Assembly (NCBI RefSeq): GCF_024347135.1
Contig: NZ_AP024907.1
Location: 3,153,001 to 3,217,000 of the forward strand
Length of the DNA: 64,000 nt
Origin: Vibrio spartinae
Lineage (GTDB): Bacteria; Pseudomonadota; Gammaproteobacteria; Enterobacterales; Vibrionaceae
Direction: 5' to 3'
Shown piece by piece: positions 38,955 to 49,211 of the stretch. The notes under the pieces were generated by a model. The model had not been told where the DNA came from and did not search any database. It was given only the letters and a program-made list of their open reading frames with translations. Numbering within the stretch: the stretch's first letter is position 1; each line of letters begins with the position of its first letter. Made by a program: the position numbers and the translations under genes.

Positions 38955-41183
38955 ATGAAACAGTACAGAACGACATTACTCATGACGTCGATTTTGTCTT
39001 TATCTGCCTGCTCACAATATAGCGCCCTACCCGCGCCTCAGGATTTAACTTGGCAGGCGATCACCTTCGGTCAGTCAACCGATCTGAATTTTGCATCAAC
39101 AATTTTACCGGAAAAAGTCGGACTCAATGCTGTCACTCTGAATGGCCAATCCGTACAACCAGGTCATCTGCTCAATAGATTTACCATTGAAAGTCGTGGG
39201 GGCAAACTGGCGAATTCACATGAAGGTATGACGTACTACTACACCAAGCTCCCAGCCAATGCGAACTTCACCTTATCAGCAACCGTCACACTCAACCAAC
39301 TCGGTCCGGAAACAGGCTCAACCCCGAACCGTCAGGAAGGGGCCGGTATCATGGTCCGTGATATTCTGGGCTCTCCGCGTTTAGAACCTCAGCCTCCCGG
39401 CGCAGAAGAATTCCCCTCGGCATCGAATATGGTGATGCATGTACTGCGCGCCAACAAAAAGAAAAATAATGGGCTGATCAATGTCAATGCCACTTACCGG
39501 GAAGGGGTTTACCAACCTTGGGGAACCAAAGGAAACCACATCGTCCGCAATGAATTTGTCAAAGGCGTTCCCTACGGAAACAACATTGCCTACCAGATGT
39601 CACTCAGCCGGACCGATGCCGGCTATACTGCGACCTATCATTATGGTGACATCAACGAAAGTCATCACATCAAAGGCGCGAGAACCAATATCATCGCCAT
39701 GCAGGATCCAAAATATCAATATGTTGGTTTTTTTGCTTCACGTAATGCCAAAGTCACCATCAGCAATGCTCAGCTGACTGTTCAGCCGGGTACGCTGACC
39801 AATGCACCAGCCTATCACCCTCAATCGGCACCGCTGGTGCTGCAACCGGCATCTCCCAAGCAATCAGCCACAGCAGATTATCGGTTTCAGGCACGGGCTA
39901 GTGACACGGGTGAATTTACCCTCTACCAAGACGGCAAATTACTGGTTAAGCATCAAAAAGTGCCAGCGGGCCAACTGTTCAGTGTTGCAACATATTTAGC
40001 AACACCAAAAACGCTATTTTCGCTCCGCTTTACCCCCGCAACCGGTGTTGATCGTTCTCCTGAACAGTATCAGCAAACCGTCACTAAAGTGGCACTCAAC
40101 GATCCAATGCATCTCCTCGTCAATCCCAATGGCGATCATGGCCGCCTCACCCTCAGCGATGCGATTCGACTACTCCCTTCGGGTGGCACGATCACACTCG
40201 AAGATGGCGAATATGGGGCACTGAGCATTCCACTGACAGCAAGTGGGCAAGCCAACCAGGTCAAAACCCTGAAAGCCGGGGGGGATCATGTTCGTTTTAC
40301 GGGGGACATTACCCATCAGGCAAACTACTGGCATGTGTCTCACCTTGAAGTTGCTGGTGCGCGCTATATTGTTTATGGCAGTCACAATACATTTGATCGC
40401 ATTATCACCCATGACGCGTCAGATACCGGTTTTCAAATTACCTCACCGGCAAAATCTCCCCGGGCATTTTGGGCGAGTCATAACCTTGTGCGGGACAGTC
40501 AAAGCTATAACAACATGGATCCATCCCAGATCAATGCCGACGGTTTCGCGGCGAAAATGCGCATCGGTAATGGCAATACCTTCATCCGCTGCATCTCTCA
40601 CCACAATATCGATGATGGCTGGGATCTGTTCAATAAAGTGGAAGATGGCCCCAATGGTGTCGTAACCATCATCGATTCGATCTCTTATAAAAATGGTCAA
40701 ACCCTACAGGTGAAAGCCAGAGGCGGGAGCCGAGGCAACGGATTTAAACTGGGCGGAGAAGGACTGCCGGTGCCGCATATCATTAAGCATAATCTTGCTT
40801 ATCAAAACAATATGGACGGCTTTACCGATAATTTTAATCCGGGTCGTTTATCCCTTGAAAACAATGTTGCTATAGATAATAAGCGTTTCAATTTCCTGAT
40901 CAGGAAAAGTCCTTATACCGACACTCAAAAACAAGGAACCTTCATTGGCAATCGTTCTTATCGGTTCTATTCTACGAGTCCATACGATGATGTCGTTCAT
41001 GCGGATACACGTCAGAACAATACGTTAATTGTCGATGGTCAACCAACCGATGATAACGGAGAGCATCCTACGAACGCGATGCTATCTAAATTGAAACAGG
41101 CTGCCAAAATTTCCTCTCAAGAACCAATCCCCGGTCAAATGGCCGTTCACAACATCCGGACATGGCTGTATCAACACCCCTGA
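38955..41183 (+). CDS. pelX: Exopolygalacturonate lyase family PL9 (PelX-like), predicted lipoprotein
   Basis: 742 aa. The N-terminus MKQYRTTLLMTSILSLSACS is a lipoprotein signal (lipobox LSAC) with Ser after Cys, predicting outer-membrane retention. Residues about 25-300 look like a beta-sandwich (laminin-G/DUF1349-like) module, followed by a linker and a right-handed beta-helix PL9 domain (about 385-742). Pel9A calcium residues are matched by Asp529 (ADGFAAK) and Asp553, Asp554, Asp557 (IDDGWD) with the same internal spacing; the catalytic Lys corresponds to Lys598 (GFKLGG). I start at 38955 (CGAGG before it), not the open 38886. Dickeya PelX, as known, is a soluble periplasmic enzyme, so the lipid anchor would be a difference. 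Confidence 0.88.
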   Translation: MKQYRTTLLMTSILSLSACSQYSALPAPQDLTWQAITFGQSTDLNFASTILPEKVGLNAVTLNGQSVQPGHLLNRFTIESRGGKLANSHEGMTYYYTKLPANANFTLSATVTLNQLGPETGSTPNRQEGAGIMVRDILGSPRLEPQPPGAEEFPSASNMVMHVLRANKKKNNGLINVNATYREGVYQPWGTKGNHIVRNEFVKGVPYGNNIAYQMSLSRTDAGYTATYHYGDINESHHIKGARTNIIAMQDPKYQYVGFFASRNAKVTISNAQLTVQPGTLTNAPAYHPQSAPLVLQPASPKQSATADYRFQARASDTGEFTLYQDGKLLVKHQKVPAGQLFSVATYLATPKTLFSLRFTPATGVDRSPEQYQQTVTKVALNDPMHLLVNPNGDHGRLTLSDAIRLLPSGGTITLEDGEYGALSIPLTASGQANQVKTLKAGGDHVRFTGDITHQANYWHVSHLEVAGARYIVYGSHNTFDRIITHDASDTGFQITSPAKSPRAFWASHNLVRDSQSYNNMDPSQINADGFAAKMRIGNGNTFIRCISHHNIDDGWDLFNKVEDGPNGVVTIIDSISYKNGQTLQVKARGGSRGNGFKLGGEGLPVPHIIKHNLAYQNNMDGFTDNFNPGRLSLENNVAIDNKRFNFLIRKSPYTDTQKQGTFIGNRSYRFYSTSPYDDVVHADTRQNNTLIVDGQPTDDNGEHPTNAMLSKLKQAAKISSQEPIPGQMAVHNIRTWLYQHP

Positions 41184-41211
41184 TCAACCTCTTGTCTATG
41201 TTGATGTTACT

Positions 41212-41238
41212 TGTCAGGTTTCATCCAGAAACCTGACA
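41212..41238 (+). other. Hairpin after the PL9 gene
   Basis: TGTCAGGTTT and AAACCTGACA pair perfectly (10 bp) around a 7-base loop, 29 bp after the stop. No T-run follows, so it may protect the 3' end or terminate only weakly. The remaining 300 bp to the symporter gene hold a weak KdgR-like site and nothing else I can support. Confidence 0.55.
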
Positions 41239-41459
41239 CTCATCGCAAATAAATCAATATAACCATCTGATTTATATAGATTCAATGCCTACTTCTACCA
41301 AGGTATTCTACACTCATTCAATGATGACTCGTGAGCAAAGGCCGCACCTTTCCGGTGATGGTGCGCTTCTCCAGTTGTGACATCCTGCTGACCGAATCCC
41401 CGTCAGCTCGTCGTTCATAATCACGACACACATCACACTTAATTATAAAAAAACAAAAT

Positions 41460-41474
41460 TGAACCGTCGTTTTG
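41460..41474. promoter_or_regulatory. Weak candidate KdgR box before the symporter-ogl pair
   Basis: TGAACCGTCGTTTTG deviates at one core base (C for A) but shares the TTTTG half with the kdgM and pelI sites. 72 bp upstream of the symporter start. Confidence 0.3.
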
Positions 41475-41545
41475 ATATTAATCACACACCTTTTCACTTT
41501 TTTGTTTAAGAATGGGCACATCAAATATTCATAAAGGGATAAGTA

Positions 41546-43315
41546 ATGCAATATGATTATCTTGTGATTGCAGGTTACTTCATACTGATGATCGCGATCA
41601 GTCTACTGTTTAAAAAGATGGCGAGCGCCAGTACCAGTGATTACTTCAGAGGTGGTGGTAAAATGCTCTGGTGGATGGTGGGTGCAACCGCATTTATGAC
41701 CCAGTTTTCTGCTTGGACGTTTACCGGCGCTGCCGGAAAAGCATTTAACGATGGGTTCGCAGTTCTTGCCGTTTTCATCGGCAATATGGTGGCTTATGTT
41801 TTTGCACACTTCTATTTTGCCCGCCGTTTCCGCCAAATGCGTGTTGATACACCAACCGAAGGCATCAAACGCCGTTTCGGTAATGGGAACGAGCAATTTT
41901 TTACGTGGGTGATTATTCCACTGAGTGTCATCAATGCCGGGGTGTGGTTGAATGGACTTGGCGTTTTCGCCTCAGCAGTCTTTAATGCCGATATTATTAC
42001 CACGATTTATATCACTGGTGCCGCGGTTTTAATTATTTCGCTACTCAGTGGTGCTTGGGGAGTGGTTGCATCGGACTTTATCCAGACACTCATCGTGGCC
42101 GTTATTTCTGTAGCCTGTGCTATCGTCGCACTTTACTTTGTCGGTGGCCCGGGTGAAATAATCCGTAAATTCCCCGGCGGGTTTGTTTCTGGCCCGGATA
42201 TGAATTACCCACTGTTGTTGGTTTGTACATTTATCTTCTTTGTGGTCAAACAGTTACAAAGTATCAACAACATGCAGGAGTCATATCGTTTCCTCAATGC
42301 CAAAGATTCACGTAATGCGAGTAAAGCAGCATTAATGGCGTTAATCATGATGATGGTCGGTGCGGTGATTTGGTTTATTCCACCTTGGGCATCAGCCATT
42401 CTTTACCCCGATGCAGCAAAAGCCTATCCAGAGCTCGGCGCTAAAGCCAGAGATGCGGTGTATCTGGTTTTTGCCAGAGAAACCATGCCGGTAGGCACCG
42501 TCGGACTCCTTATGGCGGGTCTGTTTGCAGCCACCATGTCATCGATGGATTCTGCGCTGAACCGAAATTCAGGGATCTTTGTGCGTAGCTTCTACGCCAA
42601 TATTGTCCGTCATGGTAAAGCGAATGACAAAGAACTACTGCGCGTCGGCCAATTGGCTTGTCTGGTGAATGGTATTCTGGTCATTTTGATGGCTCAGTTC
42701 TTTAATTCACTGAAAAGCTTAAGTCTGTTTGACTTGATGATGCAGGTTGCAACGTTACTGCAATCCCCGATACTGGTGCCATTATTCCTTGGAATCTTAA
42801 TCCGTAAAACACCGAAATGGGCACCTTGGGCAACGGTTGTGGTCGGCATGTTTGTATCTTTACTGGTTGTGAAGGTATTCACCCCACAATTCGTCTCCGG
42901 CTGGTTCGGTATTGAAACGCTGACCGGAAGAGAAACCAGTGAAATGCGGACGATGATTACTATCGCTGCGCACTTATTCTTCACTGCTGGGTTCTTCTGC
43001 CTGACAACGCTATTTTACCAAGAAGCCAGCGACACCAATAAAGTCGAAACAGACAAGTTTTTTGCTGATGTCGAAAGAGAATGTGTCGTGACCGATAAAG
43101 ATCAGGATCAATTTGACCGGATGCAGCGTGCCAAACTCGGAACATTGGTCACCTATATGGCTTGTGGTCTAACGCTGATGGTTCTCATCCCGAATCCACT
43201 GTGGGGACGACTGATGTTTCTTGCCTGTGCCGGGGTCATCTTTATCGTCGGGTTCGCTTTGAAAAAAAGTGCCAGAGTGGAACAACTTCAGGGAAAAGCA
43301 GTTCCCGTTCGTTAA
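41546..43315 (+). CDS. Sodium:solute symporter (SSS family), probable oligogalacturonide or unsaturated uronate uptake
   Basis: 589 aa with about 13-14 membrane segments. SSS features: a SxDYFRGGGKMLWW-like N-terminal region (STSDYFRGGG), SAWTFTGAAGKAFNDG and the Na+-site helix AGLFAATMSSMDSALNRNSGI. Such symporters accompany alginate and pectin lyases in marine vibrios and other bacteria. It is 56 bp before ogl, with which it is probably co-transcribed, so the substrate is likely the disaccharide or small oligomers that Ogl cuts. The substrate is inferred. Confidence 0.85.
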   Translation: MQYDYLVIAGYFILMIAISLLFKKMASASTSDYFRGGGKMLWWMVGATAFMTQFSAWTFTGAAGKAFNDGFAVLAVFIGNMVAYVFAHFYFARRFRQMRVDTPTEGIKRRFGNGNEQFFTWVIIPLSVINAGVWLNGLGVFASAVFNADIITTIYITGAAVLIISLLSGAWGVVASDFIQTLIVAVISVACAIVALYFVGGPGEIIRKFPGGFVSGPDMNYPLLLVCTFIFFVVKQLQSINNMQESYRFLNAKDSRNASKAALMALIMMMVGAVIWFIPPWASAILYPDAAKAYPELGAKARDAVYLVFARETMPVGTVGLLMAGLFAATMSSMDSALNRNSGIFVRSFYANIVRHGKANDKELLRVGQLACLVNGILVILMAQFFNSLKSLSLFDLMMQVATLLQSPILVPLFLGILIRKTPKWAPWATVVVGMFVSLLVVKVFTPQFVSGWFGIETLTGRETSEMRTMITIAAHLFFTAGFFCLTTLFYQEASDTNKVETDKFFADVERECVVTDKDQDQFDRMQRAKLGTLVTYMACGLTLMVLIPNPLWGRLMFLACAGVIFIVGFALKKSARVEQLQGKAVPVR

Positions 43316-43326
43316 TCAAATCATGA

Positions 43327-43348
43327 GGACTGCCGGCATCGGCAGTCC
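43327..43348 (+). other. Intercistronic hairpin between the symporter gene and ogl
   Basis: GGACTGCCG-GCAT-CGGCAGTCC, perfect 9-bp stem with a tetraloop and no T-run, 24 bp before the ogl start. Probably an mRNA processing or stability element. Confidence 0.6.
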
Positions 43349-43371
43349 GACTATATAACAGGAGAACATTC

Positions 43372-44535
43372 ATGGCCAAAGGTGATGTAATCAACCTTGA
43401 TTTTGAAAGCTTCGTCGATTCAGATACGCAAGTCAAGGTGACACGACTGACACCCAAGAATGTGATATGCCATCGCAACTATTTTTATCAGAAATGCTTT
43501 ACCCAAGACGGACAAAAATTGTTATTTGCCGGAGATTTCGACACCAATCGAAATTACTATTTGCTCGATCTCACCACCCAACAAGCAACACAACAGACCG
43601 AAGGCAGCGGCGATAACACCTTCGGTGGGTTTATTTCATCCGATGAGCAAAGCTTCTTCTATGTAAAAAATGAACGCAACTTAATAAAAGTTGATTTCAA
43701 GACCCTCGAAGAAACACTAATTTATACGGTTGATGAAGCATGGAAAGGTTACGGCACATGGGTGGCGAATTCAGACTGTACCAAGCTGGTTGGCATCGAA
43801 ATTCATAGAGATAGCTGGCAACCGCTTACATCATGGGAGAAATTTGCTGAGTTCTATCATACCAATCCGACCTGCCGCCTGATTCAAGTCGATATTGCGA
43901 CAGGTGATGTCAAAGTCATCCACCAGGAAGATACTTGGCTGGGACATCCGATTTATCGTCCGTTTGATGATCAGACCATCGGGTTCTGTCATGAAGGACC
44001 TCATGATCTTGTCGATGCCAGAATGTGGCTGGTTGACGGAGACGGCAATCACATCCGTAAAGTCAAATCTCATGCTCCGGGAGAATCTTGTACTCATGAG
44101 TTCTGGATTCCGGACGGTCGTGCGATGGCATACGTTTCCTACCTGAAAGGGCAGACCGAACGAGTTATTTGTCGTGTCGATCCCCAAACATTAATCAATG
44201 AAGTCGTGATGGAAATGCCACCGTGTTCTCACTTAATGAGTAACTTTGATGGTTCGCTGATGGTCGGTGACGGATGTGACACCCCACCGGATGTTAACGA
44301 CACCGATAGCTACAACATCGAGAATGATCCTTTTCTCTATGTTCTCAATACACGCAAGAAAACATTCGCCCGATTAGCAAAACACAGTACCTCTTGGCAA
44401 GTGCTCGATGGTGATCGCCAAATCACCCATCCCCACCCTTCATTTACACCCAATGATCATGGGGTGTTGTTTACCAGTGATTTTGAAGGAGTGCCGGCAG
44501 TATATATTGCTGATCTACCCAACGAGCTAAAGTAA
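43372..44535 (+). CDS. ogl: Oligogalacturonate lyase, family PL22
   Basis: 387 aa seven-bladed beta-propeller enzyme of the cytoplasm; no signal peptide. Metal ligands described for the Yersinia enzyme (His287, Gln350, His353, His355) are found here at exactly the same numbers: His287 in CSHLM and Gln350, His353, His355 in RQITHPHP. It splits digalacturonate and its unsaturated form to monomers, feeding KdgF. Ribosome-binding site AGGAG. Downstream are a short palindrome (44553-44569) and about 225 bp I cannot assign before mutS. Confidence 0.96.
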   Translation: MAKGDVINLDFESFVDSDTQVKVTRLTPKNVICHRNYFYQKCFTQDGQKLLFAGDFDTNRNYYLLDLTTQQATQQTEGSGDNTFGGFISSDEQSFFYVKNERNLIKVDFKTLEETLIYTVDEAWKGYGTWVANSDCTKLVGIEIHRDSWQPLTSWEKFAEFYHTNPTCRLIQVDIATGDVKVIHQEDTWLGHPIYRPFDDQTIGFCHEGPHDLVDARMWLVDGDGNHIRKVKSHAPGESCTHEFWIPDGRAMAYVSYLKGQTERVICRVDPQTLINEVVMEMPPCSHLMSNFDGSLMVGDGCDTPPDVNDTDSYNIENDPFLYVLNTRKKTFARLAKHSTSWQVLDGDRQITHPHPSFTPNDHGVLFTSDFEGVPAVYIADLPNELK

Positions 44536-44794
44536 CACTCACTGTTTCGTGGAGAGGTGTAACACCTCTTGCCCAATACGATTAGAGCCCTCAAACGTTT
44601 CACCTCCCCCAATTCGAAGCGTTTGTTGCGCTCTTCATTGCAGGTTTGCTATTCTTTTCACCCACTGCTCAACACTCGCATATGATTATTTCGGGTGCAA
44701 AGCACTCATCATTCGAGCCACCAGCGCATTCAACAGAATCGTATTTTTCGGTGAGCCGTTTTATCACGACCTAATTGGCATTGAAATATAAAAA

Positions 44795-47386
44795 ATGATC
44801 GATAATCCCACCTCAAATAAAGCACCAGAAAGTAAACATACGCCCATGATGCAACAGTATCTGAAGCTCAAGGCCGAAAATCCTGATATTTTGCTGTTTT
44901 ATCGTATGGGGGACTTTTACGAACTATTCTATGATGATGCGAAACGCGCTTCTCAGTTGCTTGATATTTCACTGACCAAACGTGGCGCATCCGCCGGAGA
45001 ACCTATTCCGATGGCAGGCGTTCCTTTCCATGCCGTTGAAGGTTATTTAGCCAAGCTGGTTCAGCTCGGTGAGTCGGTTGCTATTTGTGAGCAAATCGGA
45101 GATCCCGCGACCAGTAAAGGTCCGGTAGAGCGAAAAGTTGTCCGTATCGTTACACCGGGAACCATTACTGACGAAGCCCTGTTGCCAGAACGACTCGATA
45201 ACCTGATTGCTGCCATTTACCAACAAGGCCAACAGTTTGGCTATGCCACACTTGATATGACTTCAGGTCGTTTTCAGCTCTGTGAGCTAGATAGTGAAGA
45301 GGCAATGGCAGCCGAATTACAAAGAACCGCACCGAAAGAACTGCTCTTTCCTGAGGATTTTCAGGCCGTTCATCTCATGGGAAGCCGTAAAGGAAACCGC
45401 CGTCGTCCGGTATGGGAATTTGAACTGGACACAGCCAGACAACAGTTAAACCAACAGTTCGGTACCAAAGATTTAGTTGGCTTCGGGGTCGAAACGGCCG
45501 AAAAAGGGCTATGTGCTGCGGGTTGTCTGATTCAGTATGTCAAAGATACTCAAAGAACCGCGCTCCCTCATATTCGCTCTCTGATCTATGATCGCCAAGA
45601 CGAAACTGTGATTATGGATGCCGCCACCCGGCGTAATCTGGAACTGACCCAAAATCTTTCCGGAGGAACGGAGCACACGTTGGCCGAAGTGCTCGATCAC
45701 TGTGCCACCCCGATGGGAAGCCGAATGCTCAAACGTTGGTTGCATCAACCGATGCGTCAGATTGAAGTGCTCAATCATCGGCTTGATGCCATCGGTGAAC
45801 TCAAAGAACAAGGGGTGTTCAGCGATGTACAGCCGGTATTGAAACAGATTGGAGATATCGAGCGGATTCTGGCTCGCTTAGCCATTCGTTCAGCCCGCCC
45901 ACGGGATCTGGCTCGTCTGCGTCACGCCCTGCATCAATTGCCGGCGTTACAGACAAGCCTCTCATTACTGACACATCCGCACTTGCAGCAACTGGCTCAA
46001 TATTGTCAACCGATTGAATCGATCACCACCTTGCTAGAACAAGCGATTGTCGAAAATCCTCCCGTGGTGATCCGTGATGGCGGTGTTATCGCAACGGGCT
46101 ATCACGCTGAACTGGATGAATGGCGTGATTTGGCCGATGGTGCGACCGAATATTTGGAACAACTGGAACGTGACGAGCGAGAGCGTCATGGCATCGATAC
46201 ACTGAAAGTCGGTTATAACAATGTCCATGGCTTTTATATTCAGGTGAGCCGGGGACAAAGTCATCTGGTCCCCCCTTACTATGTGCGCCGTCAGACGCTG
46301 AAAAATGCGGAACGCTACATTATTCCGGAACTCAAAGAGCATGAAGATAAGGTGCTGAATTCAAAGTCAAAAGCACTGTCTCTGGAAAAACAGCTCTGGG
46401 AAGCATTATTTGATCAGTTACTGCCTCATCTGGCGCAGCTTCAAGAACTCTCCGCTGCCATCTCACAACTTGATGTACTGCAAAATCTGGCGGAACGAGC
46501 GGATACGCTGGATTACTGTCGTCCGGAACTCACCACAGACGCTGGAATTCATATCCAGTCAGGTCGTCATCCGGTTGTCGAACAAGTGATGCAAGACCCC
46601 TTTATTGCCAATCCGGTGGCACTACATCCTCAACGGAAAATGTTAATTATTACCGGTCCAAACATGGGCGGTAAATCAACCTATATGCGCCAAACAGCGC
46701 TGATAGCATTGATGGCACATATTGGCTGTTATGTCCCTGCCGAATCCGCTAATATCGGCCTCATTGATCGAATTTTCACCCGAATTGGTGCTTCTGATGA
46801 TCTGGCTTCAGGCCGTTCAACCTTTATGGTTGAGATGACGGAGACAGCCAATATTTTACACAATGCCACCCAATATAGTTTGGTGTTGATGGATGAAATC
46901 GGGCGTGGTACCAGTACCTACGATGGGCTTTCTCTGGCATGGGCAAGTGCCGAGTGGCTGGCGACAGAGATTGGCGCACTGACATTATTCGCCACACATT
47001 ATTTCGAATTAACCGAACTCCCTGAATTACTGCCGCACCTCGCCAATGTCCACCTTGATGCTGTCGAACATGGCGATAACATTGCATTTATGCACGCAGT
47101 TCAGGAGGGGGCAGCGAGTAAATCTTACGGATTAGCCGTCGCCGGACTGGCTGGCGTGCCGAAAGCGGTGATCAAAAATGCGCGGATGAAGTTATCTCAG
47201 TTGGAGCAAAGCCACCAACTGGATGGAAAACAGACGGGACAATCGCCCATGGTTGATATCGCCAATCAACTGAGCCTGATGCCGGAACCATCCGAAGTCG
47301 AGAAACAACTCGCTGAACTCGACCCTGATAGTCTCACACCGAGACAAGCGCTCGAACAGCTCTATCGACTGAAACGTTATCTCTGA
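44795..47386 (+). CDS. mutS: DNA mismatch repair protein MutS
   Basis: 863 aa. The mismatch-recognition domain has [15 protein letters not shown] (Phe-x-Glu), and the ATPase has Walker [33 protein letters not shown] and [10 protein letters not shown]. It detects mismatches and recruits MutL. It divides the accessory DNA of the window: the pectin block lies on its left, and a second variable stretch lies between it and rpoS. Confidence 0.98.
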   Translation: MIDNPTSNKAPESKHTPMMQQYLKLKAENPDILLFYRMGDFYELFYDDAKRASQLLDISLTKRGASAGEPIPMAGVPFHAVEGYLAKLVQLGESVAICEQIGDPATSKGPVERKVVRIVTPGTITDEALLPERLDNLIAAIYQQGQQFGYATLDMTSGRFQLCELDSEEAMAAELQRTAPKELLFPEDFQAVHLMGSRKGNRRRPVWEFELDTARQQLNQQFGTKDLVGFGVETAEKGLCAAGCLIQYVKDTQRTALPHIRSLIYDRQDETVIMDAATRRNLELTQNLSGGTEHTLAEVLDHCATPMGSRMLKRWLHQPMRQIEVLNHRLDAIGELKEQGVFSDVQPVLKQIGDIERILARLAIRSARPRDLARLRHALHQLPALQTSLSLLTHPHLQQLAQYCQPIESITTLLEQAIVENPPVVIRDGGVIATGYHAELDEWRDLADGATEYLEQLERDERERHGIDTLKVGYNNVHGFYIQVSRGQSHLVPPYYVRRQTLKNAERYIIPELKEHEDKVLNSKSKALSLEKQLWEALFDQLLPHLAQLQELSAAISQLDVLQNLAERADTLDYCRPELTTDAGIHIQSGRHPVVEQVMQDPFIANPVALHPQRKMLIITGPNMGGKSTYMRQTALIALMAHIGCYVPAESANIGLIDRIFTRIGASDDLASGRSTFMVEMTETANILHNATQYSLVLMDEIGRGTSTYDGLSLAWASAEWLATEIGALTLFATHYFELTELPELLPHLANVHLDAVEHGDNIAFMHAVQEGAASKSYGLAVAGLAGVPKAVIKNARMKLSQLEQSHQLDGKQTGQSPMVDIANQLSLMPEPSEVEKQLAELDPDSLTPRQALEQLYRLKRYL

Positions 47387-47422
47387 ATCAATCGTTACTT
47401 GAATTAATCGTTCCCCTCAATC

Positions 47423-47448
47423 AAGCGCAGCTAAATGGCTGCGCTTTT
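47423..47448 (+). terminator. Terminator after mutS
   Basis: AGCGCAGC, TAAATG loop, GCTGCGCT, then TTT; 37 bp past the stop, in the gap with the converging HD-GYP gene. Confidence 0.72.
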
Positions 47449-47472
47449 CAATTGGGTCTTCCCATTGGTTCA

Positions 47473-49035
47473 TTATACTGCCGGCATATACGACTGACTA
47501 TCGTCATACTCCTGAAGAATCCGGTAAAAGTCCGCTTGTCGGCGCTCAAAGATGTCTACCAATTGTGGATCAAACTTCTCACCCGAATGTTCATGGATAT
47601 AGGTGACGACCTCTTTTTTACTCCATGGCTCTTTATAACAGCGCCGACTCGCCAATGCATCAAAGACATCGGCCAATGCAACAATACGACCATAAATATG
47701 AATGTCCGTACCGGATAGCCCTCGCGGATAGCCGAGACCATTCCAACATTCATGGTGCTGACTGGCAATAATTGCCCCGGCCTGCATCACGGGTTGATGC
47801 GAGCCTTTCAAACAATTCTCTCCCACGGTGGTGTGCTTTTTCATGATCGCCCGTTCTTCATCATTTAATTTATCCGGCTTATTCAAAATATAATCAGGGA
47901 TGCTAATTTTGCCGATATCATGGAGGGGGGCGGCATAGAAAATCTCTTCACACTGAGCCGGACTCAAACCGAGCTCTTCAGCCATAAGTCGGGAATAATA
48001 AGCAACGCGACGAACATGGTTACCTGTTTCTTTAGAGCGACTTTCAGCCAAGCCACAAATCGCATAAACAATCTCTTTCTGAGTATTTCTCAAGCTATCA
48101 TTGAGCCGTAAATTATCCAAAGCAATCGCCATGTTATTACAGAACATAGCAATAAGGTTGATATCAACATCTTTAAACTGATGCTTGCCAGTAATATTCA
48201 GGATGGTCTCCACACCGTTAGTATTGGAAATATGGCAAATATTGTCTTCTTGATAATAAAGTGCTTGGTCACTGCCCGGGGCAACATCGAGATTATCCTG
48301 AGAGATTGATGCTTTGAACGCCGGTGTCGCGATATCTCCAATCTGAGCCAATACCTGTACATCATCGATATTTTTTTCAACCAGTCCTCCTTCGATTTCA
48401 GACAGCATCGTGCCATCTTTCATATACAGCAACGATGAGACCTGCTCTAGAACCCCCTGAGCAAAACTTCCCACTGATTTGTGTTTGAGGATATTGGCTG
48501 TCGCAGCGATGACTTTTTCCAGACCGAGCTTATGATTCTCTAAGGCTGAGATATCACGGTAGGAACGTATTGCCGTATAAACCGTCGAATGAAGTTTGCG
48601 TTTGGTCAGTTCGGTTTTCTCCCGATAATCATTAATATCATACTGTTCAATAATATCTTTTTCCGGAATGGTTCCCGGCTGACCGGTGCGCAAAATGATC
48701 CGAACCAGGTGATTGTCCTGCACATCACGAATATATTCAGCCACCGCTAACCCCGCTTCTTCCGTTTCCATCACCACATCCAATAAGACCACAGCGATAT
48801 CATCTTCAGATGACAGAATTTCTTTTGCCTGGGCGACATTATATGCACTGAAAAAAGTGAGTCCTTTCCCGTCAAATTGGGTTCGGTTCAAAGCCAGCTT
48901 GGTGATGGTGTGAACGCCGTCTTCATCATCGACGATCAGAATCTTCCAGCTTGAAGGTGAGTCTTTACATCGGTTAATTTGTGCTGATTGACTAAGCTTA
49001 CCTGACTCATCAAATAGCATATCCTGCTCTGACAT
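47473..49035 (-). CDS. Response regulator with HD-GYP domain (probable c-di-GMP phosphodiesterase)
   Basis: 520 aa. The receiver domain (30-160) has KILIVDDEDG, phosphoacceptor Asp86 (VVLLDVVM) and a Lys-type switch region; the middle (about 165-310) looks like the GAF-like DUF3369 domain. The C-terminal HD-GYP domain (about 320-515) has His340, His372-Asp373 (LHDIGK) and HHECWNGLGYPRGLSG with an intact GYP triplet (435-437). Intact motifs predict hydrolysis of c-di-GMP to pGpG/GMP. Divergent from a sensor kinase 176 bp away, its likely partner. Confidence 0.9.
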   Translation of the reverse strand: MSEQDMLFDESGKLSQSAQINRCKDSPSSWKILIVDDEDGVHTITKLALNRTQFDGKGLTFFSAYNVAQAKEILSSEDDIAVVLLDVVMETEEAGLAVAEYIRDVQDNHLVRIILRTGQPGTIPEKDIIEQYDINDYREKTELTKRKLHSTVYTAIRSYRDISALENHKLGLEKVIAATANILKHKSVGSFAQGVLEQVSSLLYMKDGTMLSEIEGGLVEKNIDDVQVLAQIGDIATPAFKASISQDNLDVAPGSDQALYYQEDNICHISNTNGVETILNITGKHQFKDVDINLIAMFCNNMAIALDNLRLNDSLRNTQKEIVYAICGLAESRSKETGNHVRRVAYYSRLMAEELGLSPAQCEEIFYAAPLHDIGKISIPDYILNKPDKLNDEERAIMKKHTTVGENCLKGSHQPVMQAGAIIASQHHECWNGLGYPRGLSGTDIHIYGRIVALADVFDALASRRCYKEPWSKKEVVTYIHEHSGEKFDPQLVDIFERRQADFYRILQEYDDSQSYMPAV

Positions 49036-49211
49036 TTTCCTACCCTCTCTGATCCCAGCTGAACCTGACTGCTTTCATTCGTCCATTCACCATGTGGAAC
49101 TTGATTTCTACTACTTACTTAATCAATTTTAGTATATGAATAAACTTTTACATACATGAATAAGAAGCAACTAGACTCTTATTATTCTCAGCTGTGATCA
49201 TTGGAGATAGC

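Noticed and set aside
41318..41551. Minus-strand open frame before the symporter gene
   Set aside because: No recognisable family, no ribosome-binding site, overlaps the symporter promoter region.
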